Positions 24,043 through 33,812 of a stretch of 64,000 nucleotides of DNA are shown piece after piece. The first letter of the stretch is position 1. Every line of letters begins with the position of its first letter. The stretch covers positions 1,465,374-1,529,373 of the forward strand of contig BCHH01000010.1 of NCBI GenBank assembly GCA_001599595.1, written 5' to 3'. The position numbers and the translations under genes were made by a program. This DNA is from Beverwykella pulmonaria. Taxonomy: Eukaryota; Ascomycota; Dothideomycetes; Pleosporales; Melanommataceae. Under the pieces are notes generated by a model. The model ran no database searches. It was not told the origin of the DNA and saw nothing but the letters and a program-made list of their open reading frames with translations.

Positions 24043-24879
24043 GAAATACTTCTTAAGCAATAGATGCTGAGTTAGTGAAGTAAATTGGTCCACAGTAAGG
24101 GTAAGTCTGCTAAGGCCCTTAATAATCTCCTCAACTTCAGGATCTACGTCTGCAGGTGGTGGTTCTTTAACAGACTTTCCTAGCTTAAATTCTTCTTCCA
24201 CAAGAGTGCGCGCAAGTTCTCCTACTAAGTGCGTTGTATCCTGTTGAGTATAACAGTAGGCCGCTTTAGCTTGCATTGCATTAGCGCGACAACAAGCAGG
24301 GGTACTGTTAGTAATGCTTCGCTGTTGCACAGCCATCTTTTCAACAAATTGGCTGATCTTGTCAAAGTTAAAGGTAGAGATGCTGTCTCTAACTAGACAA
24401 TCTAGTTTAGGCATGTAGAACATAATTAAATCTTAATTATTTTGGCTTAGTCCCTTGAAGAAGTAGTATCCTTTTTTAGATTTGCTAACCTGTTAGCAGG
24501 AGATACATGCTGTGATCACGTTAAGAAACTCTGTGTAATAACTTGTGTAGTTAGGAGGGTTGGCGTTGCACCTGTCAACAAATGCATTAAGGAAGGCTTA
24601 GGTGCCAGCAACCTAATTGTAGTCCTTAGCAGCATAATGCTTTGTTAGGCGTGCCTAGAGGCCTGTCCAGTCCCCAGCCTTATACTTAGGCATCTTCCTA
24701 ATAAACCTCTCATAGGCGGGTTTGCAGAAGTTGAGGATAGACACACATTACTAAGAGTTAGACTACTAGGCTAAGCCAGCGTGTTGATTGTACTTCTCTA
24801 GGAATTAAGTAATATCCTTGCTGTTGAATCAAAACTCAGGATAACAGTGAGCATAGAATGGAATTAGACGTTCAGTCAT
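24043..24879 (-). pseudogene. gag remnant
   Basis: It starts at the ATG at 24879 (MTERLIPFYAHCYPEF) and ends before 24040. The middle has the capsid-like stretch YERFIRKMPKYKAGDWTGL and AFLNAFVDRCNANPPNYTS. The last 127 codons (LVRDSISTFNFDKISQFVEK to the stop) are open. Several TAG/TAA stand at likely Gln codons. Confidence 0.7.
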
Positions 24880-25559
24880 AGTGATAGGTGCGTATGCTGG
24901 TGACGCAGATTAACTAACTAATAGAAAGGGTTTGCTAATTAAGTCCTGGCTGCTTGCCCTGTCGCTAGAACTAGTGGCAGAAGGAGGTGTTATTGTTTTC
25001 TTTGATAGTGATGCCAGCTCCTCAGAGGACATAGGTAGTCAGAGGAAACGCAGTGAGGCACCTAGCAACGTAATAGTTGGGTGCCGTTTGTCGGTAATCA
25101 GTATAACAGTTAGGCAGAAAAGAAACGTTATGCTCAACTTTAGAGCGAGAACAAATAGTTGACGATAGACTGAATTGCTTAATTCCTTCAATCCTGTTGA
25201 CAGTTTGTCTAGTTTATATTTTGCTGGTTCCTCGGTTGCTCGGTTGGATGGATAACTCTCCCTTGCAGTCAATTCTAGTCCTGTGGCAACTTGCCTGTCG
25301 GTATACCAGATCTGTAGAAAGGCTGCTTTCCTTCAAGCTAGACCGCCCAATCGGAGTGGCTGCTACTTTGCTTTTTCAAACGTCGATTTTTCAGGGTCTC
25401 TGCGATCCCCGCGTGTACGAAGCTGGTGATTGTTCGTTTGTTCGTTCGTTTTCGTTGTATCGTTATATCGTTGGTTTCGTTGGTTCGTTTGGTCGTTTGA
25501 TCGTTGGATTCATCTCGTTCAGCGCATCGCGTTATCGTCCACTATACATCAACAGACCG
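24880..25559 (-). other. 5' leader of the LTR element, with CGTT-rich simple repeat
   Basis: This lies between the PBS and gag. From about 25,160 rightward it shows little RIP. At 25,430-25,515 it carries repeated TCGTT/TTCG units with CpG intact. No gene is assigned. Confidence 0.5.
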
Positions 25560-25581
25560 TCGAGCCCCATGGGCTTCGCCA
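25560..25581 (-). other. Candidate primer-binding site
   Basis: Four bases inside the 5' LTR (25586-26010) the minus strand reads TGGCGAAGCCCATGGGGC and then TCGA. The reverse complement looks like a tRNA 3' end: a TCGAGCCCC T-arm, an acceptor strand and CCA. The tRNA is not identified. Confidence 0.65.
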
Positions 25582-25585
25582 AATT

Positions 25586-26010
25586 TGCAGTGGAGTAAAG
25601 GTGTGTGTGATAGAAATATATCACACGGGGGTAGGAGGGCGACTCGCAGTTATGCGATGTCCGAAGCAGCAATGCACTGAAGGAGGGAGATTCATCACTG
25701 TGGAGGTTTGGCAGTAGACTATTTGCAATTTTGTTGTATCTAGCTACCAAATCAAATGAAAGAAGAAGCAGTGATGAAAGATATATAAAATATTTGTGGT
25801 CTCGTTGGGTTGAGTTTCGTGTTGGTGCTCATTCGATTTGATTCCATGTCCTTGGGTGTGGTGTTTGGATACCCATATATATGCCGCATTGATTGATGAC
25901 GAAGCAAACAGCTGACAAAGAAAACAAGACCTGTTCCTTGCACCATACATTCAAGCCTTCCACCCGTGCCAGTGGTATATTCGCGCAAAGTAGCACTTTG
26001 CTACGGCGCA
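25586..26010 (-). repeat. 5' LTR (425 bp)
   Basis: It is the same length as 13233-13657 and begins and ends in the same way. It is followed by the target duplicate GTAT at 26011-26014. Confidence 0.93.
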
Positions 26011-26014
26011 GTAT

Positions 26015-28345
26015 AAGTACATAGTTATAGCTTATACAACAAGACTTACAGAATAGATAGGATTTATCCCCTAAAAACTAGCAATAAAGTAGGTTATTGT
26101 CTTTAGAGATCCTCTATTGTACAAGTTAAAGGGTTATCTTAAAGAAGCTTTTCTTTACTTTTGCTCTACCTCCAACTTTGTTCTGATTAACAGGAACACA
26201 GCCCTAGGATAGACTATAGCTAGTAATTAAGCGCTGGCGTGAGCGGTTAACTATTGTACAAGCATATGCATGGCGTGCATCTTCTGCTGTAGGTAGAAGA
26301 TGGCTTATTAAGTAAAGTACCTGCATCTAGGATTAAGGGACATAGATTCCTTTCTTTAACTTAGTTGGCTCCTCCTCTTTAAGATTAATAATTTCATCTG
26401 CTAGACCTAGGAGGACTTGTACAGTATCTAGGCTCACAACTAGATTCTTTCTTCTACACTATTAACAAAAGGTACCTAGTTATATGTTGGCATGCTAAAA
26501 GGTTGGGTTGTCTAGGCAAGGAGTATTCTTAAACGTAATTACACGTATAAGAAAGAAGTGCAAGAGGAAGTGCAAGATAAAGTGCAAGAGGAAGTGCAAG
26601 GAAAAGTGCAAGAGAAAGTGCAAGGAAAAGTGCAAGGAAGAATGTAACTAACCCTGTACGCAACTGCATAGGATAAAAGGCTAATACAGGCTATTATGTG
26701 CTTAGATAAAGCTAAGCCCTTCACTACTCTTCTCCAAAGTTAGACACAAGGTCCTCAAGATTAACCTCTAGCACAATGCTAGCTTCACGGGGAGGCGCCT
26801 AACTATGTTATTCTATAGTTTTGTAGCTTTGTATGAGAACTTACCTGCTAATCCTAAGCCCCAACTAGAGAAGAGAGAAGGCCTAAGATAGGCATCTCTC
26901 CACTCTCTATATAGGTAATTGCCTAATTGCAAAGCTGTGTGTATATATTAAAGAATAGGGATGCACGCTCTGCAAGAGATTGCAATTTTGCCTTATACAG
27001 GTTAAAACTAATAGCCTCTAGTTGCTGTGTACACTAAGCTAGTGTATCTGCAGGCAGATATACTGTAACGTCCTATATAGGAAGATCCTGACTTAGTTTC
27101 TCTAGCCTCTCCTTATTATACAAGGTGCCATAGTTCTTAGTTGGTGGAGGAGGGTTATTGTATAGCATATATAGTTGACTAACAACTGCATTTGGGCGGT
27201 TTTTCTGAGGCCTAATCTTATGCGCATTCTAGATGTTAACGTACAAGTATATCTCTTCCCTAAGTATTAGAAAGTAGACTGCATACAAAGCAATTCTATC
27301 TGCTGTACAAGCCTTAGAGAAGAGGTTTTGTTGTTTGAGATTCTTGAAATAAACCTGTATAATGTTAGATACAATGCTGTAATAATATTGTACAAGACTT
27401 ACACGCCATTAAAAAAGCAGACTCTTTGAGAGTTAATTCCACTACGCCTTAATTCTCTAATTTGCTGTACTTGTGCTGTACATGTAGCATTGTTCAAATG
27501 GGCAGCCTAGCTTATTTAAATCTAAAAGCTGGAAATGAGCGTACGCTATCTGCCTAGTCTTATGCCCACAGTTAGACCTAATGTAATGTGGCAGGATACC
27601 AGTCTCCTGTACAGCACCTAAATACTGCTGTCCTACACTTACTGCTGTCCTAGCTAATATGCCAACATATATCTAGATAATATATCTAGAGTATGCATTA
27701 ATGCAGGCATATATCTTAAAGCTATAAGGCTTTAGCTTCTCATGCCCATCTATAGACTAGATGAAGTTTGGCCCTTATACACAGTACTTGCCCTTCCTCC
27801 TTTGCCTATCCTGATCCCTTCTTTCAATCCTAGTGGGATTTATTGTACAATATACCTAGAACATCCAATCTCACGCAATGTTCATGCCTATCTGCCTAAA
27901 GTGGAGGTAGAGGTACTGCTTGCCGTATCCCTCAATAGCTCTAGTCTAAATGCCCTCTTCAACAAGTCTTTGTACAACCTAGTCTGCTTCCTTCATCTCT
28001 TCAGGATCTCTTATCCTGCGCCTTAAATCCAAGCTCAAATCTTAATTATATAAGGGTGTATGGTTTAATCTAATATCCCTGCCTCTTAAGATCTGTGAGC
28101 ATATCTTTATTATCAAGGCCAACTTGGAAGTAGAGGACCTGGATAATCTGCTTTACACACTCCTCATCTTCTATATTAAGCTGCCTAGTAACCTCCCATT
28201 CTTTAAACCTTGACTTAATTATACAAAGGCTAACCTTTATTTAATGTGTTTCATAGAGCTATTGTACAAGATCCTGGTGTCGCTTTCCCTCATAGAATTG
28301 TGTGATAAGCTTAAGCTGGAAGGGCTCCAAGTTAATATACTAGCC
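26015..28345 (-). pseudogene. Integrase-like (rve) DNA transposase, RIP-damaged, interrupted by the LTR element
   Basis: The minus-strand frame opens near 28,345 with a helical N-terminal part (LEPFQLKLITQFYEGKRHQD, IKSRFKEWEV) like the HTH region of these transposases. After a frame change comes the catalytic core: SIDGHEKLKPYSFKIYACIN, AYSRYII, VGILARTAVSVGQQYLGAVQ, GILPHYIRSNCGHKT and YSTSTANQRIKAQWNQLSKS (written with Gln at the stop sites). The position expected to hold the second catalytic Asp (RSD in relatives) is Asn, as RIP would give. Stops are mainly TAG/TAA at Gln. The gene continues at 13,228 after the retrotransposon. It is certainly inactive. Confidence 0.7.
26555..26640 (+). 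repeat. 12-bp minisatellite, about seven copies
   Basis: Units resemble AAGTGCAAGAGG. On the minus strand it makes a Cys-Thr-rich open frame that I take as spurious. Confidence 0.85.
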
Positions 28346-28510
28346 GCCACCTGCTAAAGGAGGTTAGATTTATTATTTTTAGATGGAAGAAGCTCATACG
28401 CATCATTAAAAAAAATAGAATATGTATTTGAAGGTTTCTACTGCGTTGTACAGTTCAGTTCACAGTGTTGAGATGGAAATTGAGGTGTGCGCGGGGTAAA
28501 TCTCGGCTGC

Positions 28511-28542
28511 AAAAAGCTATTGCACTTTACCCGTTAACCGCT
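28511..28542 (-). repeat. Right terminal inverted repeat (32 bp)
   Basis: Perfect inverse of 11236-11267, ending CCCGTTAACCGCT. The amidase ATG follows 69 bp after its last base. Confidence 0.9.
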
Positions 28543-28610
28543 TGCCGTACTCAACTCTCATTCAACATCAACCTCCACTTCCCAGATTTTCGTAATGAGC
28601 GTTCAACACG

Positions 28611-30418
28611 ATGGACTCGCTACCCGAGAAATGGCAATTAGTCTCCTGGCAGAAGAAAGATGAGCAACGTGCACGAATACCCTCAGAATGGTTTCTCAAA
28701 ACCCTGCCCTCTCCCGATGTAACATCGTACATTGATATACCCCGCAAATGTGGCCTGCTGAGCGCAGAAGAGATCAGAATCACGGAGAAATACGATGCTT
28801 CGGCCTTAGCTGAGGCGATTAGAAAGAGAGAGCTGAAGAGTTGGGATGTTGTGAGAGCGTTTTGCAAGGTCTGTTTTCCAACCAGAATTCTGTGTGAGGA
28901 AGCGAAGCTGAGGAGTGTGACAGAGAGCCGCCGTCGCGCACCAACTCACAAATTGCCTCACCGAGATCCTCTTCAAAGATGCTCTCTCCCGGGCTGCTGA
29001 GCTGGATGCGCATCTCGCGTCTGGAAAATCGCCGTTGGGCCTTCTCCATGGCGTCCCTGTTTCTTTGAAAGATACATTTAAGATCAAAGGATACGATGCT
29101 TCCATTGGTATCGCAGCGCTTGCTTTCAAGCCCGCTCAGGAGAATTCAACTCTCGTCGATGTTCTCTTATCTGCTGGAGCAGTACTGTACTGCAAAACGA
29201 ATGTGCCTCAGACTCTAATGGCTCTGGATTCCCATAACAACGTTTTCGGACGTACCCTAAATCCCTTCAACACGCTTGTCACAGCAGGTGGGAGTTCCGG
29301 TGGTGAAGGTGCTCTTCTCGCTATGCGCGGTTCTGTGCTTGGCGTGGGGACTGATGTCGGTGGTTCGATTCGGATTCCAGCGATGTGTAATGGAACGTAC
29401 GGAATCAAACCGAGCTGGGAGCGCATTCCGTACGCCGGGCAGGAAGGTGGAACTCTACCAGGCTCGGCAAGGATTGGAATACCAGCCAGCGCTGGACCGA
29501 TGACTCATTCAATGCGCGATATCGAGCTCTTCTTCACTGCTGTTGCGGAGCAGAAGCCGTGGGATTTAGATCCAGATGTGCTACCCTCGCCTTGGAATAC
29601 CCTCTCAACCACCTCTACTTTAGGTAGAAAATTGAGGATTGGTGTGGTCAGGAGAGACGGTGTCATGGAGCCACACCCCCCTATCCTACGGATCCTTGAC
29701 GAAGTGGCGGGCAAAATGAAAGGCGCAGGTATTGAGGTCGTGGAGATGGACATCACGCCTCTTTTGTCCCAATGCCAGTCGCTCGCGAACGCACTCTTCG
29801 GCATCGAAGGTGGGAGCACGATGTTTAATCACCTCGAGTCGGCCAACGAACCCTTGTCGCCCTGGCTCTCGACCCGCTTACGCCGTAAGGCTCCGCAACC
29901 GCTTGACAAAGTAAGAGAACTGCACGGTCGGCGGATGGAGCTACAGAAGCAGTTTCTAAAGATATGGAAGGATAAAAGGGGTCAGGAGATTGATGCGTTT
30001 ATCTGCCCTGTAGCACCACATCCCGTTCCGCCAATTGACAAGTGGAATGGTGCGGGGTATACGAGTTCGTGGGTGTTATTGGATTATCCGGCTGGTGTGG
30101 TGCCTTTGAGGACGTTTGAGGAGAATGACATGCATGATGAGATACCCGATGGGAAGGTGCTGGGGAGTTGGGACAAGGCAAATCGGGAATTGTGTAAGTT
30201 CCCCCATCAATCATGAAGTGAAGGTGCTGGCATAATGAGACATCAATGTGCTGAGTTGAATTGTAGGGACTAACTTTGATCGATCCGTGTACGTTGGCAC
30301 ACCACTATGCGTTCAGGTCGTGGCGCCAAAGCTGGAGGAAAGGAAGCTTTGCGAGGTTATGAGTGCTATTGATGAGTCTCTGAGGGGAGACGGGAAAACA
30401 GTTTTTGCAAAATTGTAG
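28611..30418 (+). CDS. Amidase, acetamidase (AmdS-like) type
   Basis: Three exons (28611-28868, 28924-30193, 30267-30418) with introns 28869-28923 and 30194-30266 give 559 aa, normal for fungal amidases of the amidase-signature family, which hydrolyse carboxamides to acid plus ammonia. The Ser-cisSer-Lys triad is present: Lys135 in GVPVSLKDTF, Ser210 in AGGSSGGEGALL and Ser234 in VGTDVGGSIRIP, with the same 24-residue Ser spacing as FAAH. The C-terminal FDRSVYVGTPLCVQVVAPKL is typical. No signal peptide or membrane segment is seen, so it is probably cytosolic. Only 68 bp separate the transposon end from the ATG, so its original promoter may have been displaced. The frame is fully intact with no RIP-type damage. 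Confidence 0.92.
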
Positions 30419-30976
30419 GATTGATACCGTTTCAGCCAGGTCACATAACTTGCAACGTCTCCGCTCAATCCCCATAGATTCTCATCACAAGTCAACAAAA
30501 TTATTGAATGAGCTTCAGCTAACATAAGATATCATGCAATCTGCCGTGCTCTTTGTTGCTTTCCATCGCTTCATGCATGTCAATAGCTTCTGCCCAGTCA
30601 ATGCGCTTATGATGATGGCATGCCATTCCAATCCCGCATAAGAGAGAAAAGCTTAATCGTCATCATTCTAGCCTCTCCTTTGACGATGAAATTAGTAACT
30701 CACACAGCTTCGATTTTGACGTTCAAGAACAGCAATATTTTTGATCGCGCCTTAGACAACTAAGAGCTGAAGACTCATAGGCTTCTCGGTGGTTCAGTTG
30801 ATCTTAACAATCTCACCATAAACTTCTCCATTCATTTCCATAATAAATAATGACGAAGAATCTTCTAGACACCGTTCTGAATAAGTAGTTTCACGTACTC
30901 GGTATCGGGGCGGAAAGATCCATGGTTGATGGCGCAGTAAAAATGAGAATGGAAAGGGTTTTCGAAGATACTTCTC
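30419..30976. other. Intergenic, no gene seen
   Basis: This is downstream of the amidase. I see nothing codon-like or repeated. Confidence 0.5.
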
Positions 30977-31489
30977 CTAAGCCGCCGGTGGCAAATGTAA
31001 ACGAAGGTCATTCAGCAGCAAGGGCGTACCAAGTCTGGATTTCCCTAGTATGGTAACATCAAAGACTGGGTAATATTGAAGCGTGACCTGGCTAGGGCAT
31101 ATTTTGGTGCAAATGTGGTTTCGGAGTTCTGTGAGACAATTTGTGTTGGTAGGGGTAAAAATGGCATACGGAGAGAGATGTGAAATGTTTACTTGGCTAC
31201 AGGCAGATCTGGGGAGTCTTTTTCCGCCTTTGGAACCTACCTTGCTGACATCGGCGTGGTCACTCGCAGGCTGGGTATTATCATGCTTTTTCCGCTTCTT
31301 CTCAGCAGCCTCACCAGGTACTTGAAGGTGTGTTGCTTTGGCTGTGCTTGCTGTGAGCTTGCCATTTGCATGAGGCGCCGAGACAGAAGTTTCATCATTA
31401 TTGGAAGCCAGTGAGACACCAAGGGAACCGAGAGTGAGAATTGGACTGAGAAGCGCGCAATCGTCAGCAATTGCAATCCGGTGTCGTCA
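30977..31489 (-). CDS. Open frame without start, uncertain
   Basis: A minus-strand frame is open for about 170 codons and ends at TAG 30977-30979, but it has no ATG. Its first half has a protein-like composition (LTLGSLGVSLASNNDETSVS, then GEAAEKKRKKHDNTQPASD, with a basic KKRKK patch). A good donor AAG-GTAGGT at about 31,238 suggests it may be an exon of a spliced gene whose other exons I cannot place. No domain is recognised. It could be a chance frame. Confidence 0.25.
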
Positions 31490-32205
31490 GCAACTGCAAC
31501 ACCGGTGTTGAGAGTATGTTAAGGAGTTCGACCTACTGCATCATGGCGGCGCCTTGATCACGTTGGAGGTGTTATGCGAACATTTTGAACGTCTTAGTGT
31601 GTGGTTGTCTTAAGGTGAGTGCGATAAGTAGCCAGGTAGAAATCTTATTTGCCAGGTGATCGCACGTTCCTGTGAATGCCACTATCTGCCCTGTGCATGC
31701 CACTATCTGCCCTGTGCATGATGGTATCCGATGTCGGCACAGTGGTACTACTTCTCTTCGTCCGCATCCGCTTCTCATGAAATGTGTCTAGATAGTGGGG
31801 CGTAAATTTAGAAGTGTAAGCGTGTTTTGTAAGCCTAATAGGAGCAGCATTCGCTGCGGCTTTCTCCTTGATCTCAGGTGTCAGAATCTGCGCCAATTGA
31901 CCTCAATTGGCTTTCTCTCCACGGTGCATGATTGAAAAAGTGCGAAAGATCCCATGGGTAGATGATTGTGGGAACGGTTAAGAGATCGGATATGTGTGGG
32001 ATTTTCATTCAATTCTCAACTACAAGCGAAACTTTGAGAAGTATACGCTAAGGCCTCTGGTTAGAAATGATCTTTACAGCCTGGCGCTCGAGAGAACTCT
32101 GAACGCCCACCCCAACGAGATGACTTAATAGGAAGGATGAATCACGTCTAATCAGATTTGTTTCGAAAGCCGCCAGGATGACAGCAAACCGCTTCGTTCT
32201 CCCCA
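31490..32205. other. Intergenic with a 21-bp tandem duplication
   Basis: A 21-bp unit (TGCCACTATCTGCCCTGTGCA) occurs twice in tandem near 31,676-31,718. A minus-strand open frame of 83 codons over it (31896-31645) has no ATG, and I do not call it. Confidence 0.45.
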
Positions 32206-33504
32206 TTATTTCTTCCTCGCGACCCAGAAAGATGGTCTATAGATGTTTAGTAGCATGCTGCTCGGATTAGAAATATACCCGGTCTCAATATTTCCAGTCT
32301 CCTGCTTCTCGATGGCAAACCCAAGATGTTCAACCAGAGCAACCACCTCTTCATTCGTAAGCTCTACAGATCCTGGGTCCGCGATCCCAATGTCTGAACG
32401 TTCATTCGTGTTGCGGTTCTTGATCTCCTCATCATTGCCCTCAGGAGGAGGTCGTGCCGCATGATGCCACAGGAGGGGACCGAGATTGATCCATATGCCA
32501 CCCGGCTTCAAGCAATTTCGCACGGCCTCAATGTATCGAATGATGTTGGGCGCAGTGTCGATAAAGAAGACAGTTGTGACAGCGTCAAAACATTCATGAG
32601 AGTCGTCTTGGCTATATAGGACGCAGAAATCGCCCGTCGCCATGCTCATTCGTTCATTGGCAGGAAAGCGGGAGTTTCCATCAGCACTGGCGAGCTCGGT
32701 GGCGGGATGAATGTCCGGGATATGGAATGTTCGGAATTGGTCGACGCGATTGAGATGGTTGGAGCCACTGAGGGCAAAAGGTGCAATCGTGTATTGGCAA
32801 ACAGTTTCCGTGTGGTTTAGGATAAGAGAACTGGCCATTAGCTCGTGGTAGGATATCTCGTTCCCTTCGACTGAAAAGCCCGCGCGGCATATGTCGAAGA
32901 CTAGACGTCCGAGGCCTGCACCGGGCACAAGAACATTGATTTCTGATCGGTCCAACTCAGGCAAATTTTGAGCACGGACGTTAAACTCATCGTTTAGGGC
33001 GTGGATGATGGGATCGAAGCATTTTCCCCGCTCGACGGCGCCCTCTGCGCTCCATTCCCGATAAAACTGGTGGATGCAACTCCGTGCCTTCTCTATATCG
33101 CCCTGACTCGTCTCGACATTCAGATTGTCCATGACGGTCGAGTAGAGCATAAACTCGTCACGAGCATACTTCTCGGGTACAATGGATGCCACCCATTCGC
33201 TGTCAAGTTTTGGGGCAAGGAAAGCTGCGAAGCCGACCTTGAAGATGGCCTCTGCGAGCTCGGCATGCTTTTCTATTAGGTCGTCTAGCTTGGAGAGAGA
33301 CTCGAGGACGGAGAATGGCGGCTTCGAGAGAAGCAACCAGTGCTCGGAAGGCAGCGAATAGAAGGCTTGCCGGCGGACGTGGGTTCCGTTGAAGTGTGCT
33401 AGACGTCGGTATGATCGAAACGAGTCTAGCACGGAAAGCAGGTGCTTTTGCTCCTCAGGATCGGACATGGGGTCGAAGTTGCCGTCCCACTCTGATTTGA
33501 CCAT
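32206..33504 (-). CDS. N2227-family / carnosine N-methyltransferase-like SAM methyltransferase
   Basis: Single exon, 432 aa. The N-terminal region (residues ~14-50, EEQKHLLSVLDSFRSYRRLA) and the core match the N2227 family, which includes human CARNMT1 and yeast YNL092W and methylates histidine-containing dipeptides or related targets. SAM motif I is VLVPGAGLGRLVFDI (residues ~191-205), followed by GFSVEGNEIS. The late motif GGIWINLGPLLWHH (~336-348) is typical. The start is the ATG at 33504 (MVKSEWDGNFDP). An in-frame TTG at 33519 is ignored. The gene is divergent to the proteasome chaperone gene across about 308 bp. The substrate in fungi is not established from sequence. Confidence 0.88.
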   Translation of the reverse strand: MVKSEWDGNFDPMSDPEEQKHLLSVLDSFRSYRRLAHFNGTHVRRQAFYSLPSEHWLLLSKPPFSVLESLSKLDDLIEKHAELAEAIFKVGFAAFLAPKLDSEWVASIVPEKYARDEFMLYSTVMDNLNVETSQGDIEKARSCIHQFYREWSAEGAVERGKCFDPIIHALNDEFNVRAQNLPELDRSEINVLVPGAGLGRLVFDICRAGFSVEGNEISYHELMASSLILNHTETVCQYTIAPFALSGSNHLNRVDQFRTFHIPDIHPATELASADGNSRFPANERMSMATGDFCVLYSQDDSHECFDAVTTVFFIDTAPNIIRYIEAVRNCLKPGGIWINLGPLLWHHAARPPPEGNDEEIKNRNTNERSDIGIADPGSVELTNEEVVALVEHLGFAIEKQETGNIETGYISNPSSMLLNIYRPSFWVARKK

Positions 33505-33812
33505 GTTGATTGTCCCCAATATTCCCTTCTCTTGCTTCCCGGAAATTTCGAAACGATGCCCGATGGTCCGGGCGAAGGTTTGTTAGAGAGGCAAAGCTGT
33601 AGACTCCTTCATATAGAATCGAAACATTCTTGGGCTGTCTCTAAGTTGGCAATGTTGGGACGCAGTTGCAGGAGAAAGTGTGGGAGGTGTGAAGTGTGTA
33701 ATTCAGTGAAGCTGCCAAGCAACTTAGATCCGAGCTATCTCCGATAGAGAGCATCAATGAAAGAAACCGCGCTCGCACACTCGCTTTTCTACAACGTTCC
33801 TTTTCCTCCAAT
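33505..33812. promoter_or_regulatory. Shared divergent promoter
   Basis: The 308 bp between the methyltransferase and proteasome chaperone start codons must carry both promoters. No clear TATA or repeated operator is seen. Confidence 0.5.

Larger units (their letters stand above)
13233..26010 (-). mobile_element. 12.8-kb Ty3/Gypsy-type LTR retrotransposon, nested and RIP-damaged
   Basis: Two direct 425-bp LTRs (13233-13657 and 25586-26010) begin TG and end CA on the plus strand. They are flanked by the 4-bp direct repeat GTAT (13229-13232 and 26011-26014). Coding is on the minus strand, so 25586-26010 is the 5' LTR. Order: PBS (25,581 down), leader, gag (24,879-24,043), RT, RNase H and integrase (about 21,300-18,900; the Ty3/Gypsy order), a spacer (18,060-17,380), a second unidentified coding region (17,335-13,815), PPT and 3' LTR. 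By my count the LTRs differ at 12 sites, all transitions. The element is about twice the usual Gypsy length. RIP stops throughout gag-pol make it inactive. Confidence 0.92.
11236..28542 (-). mobile_element. RIP-damaged TIR DNA transposon with rve-type transposase, carrying a nested LTR element
   Basis: It is bounded by perfect 32-bp inverted repeats at 11236-11267 and 28511-28542. Without the nested retrotransposon (13,233-26,010 plus one GTAT) the element is about 4.5 kb. Both genes lie on the minus strand: an integrase-like transposase from about 28,345 leftward, resuming at 13,228 after the insertion, and a DUF3716-like gene at 12,535-11,478. Stops fall at Gln codons throughout, which points to RIP. 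A target duplication is not clear: both flanks begin with TG next to the repeat, and nothing longer matches. The transposase resembles fungal integrase-core DNA transposases; placing it in a named superfamily would need a search. Confidence 0.75.

Noticed and set aside
26539..26724. Cys/Thr-rich small secreted-like peptide on the minus strand
   Set aside because: It is simply the translation of the 12-bp minisatellite.
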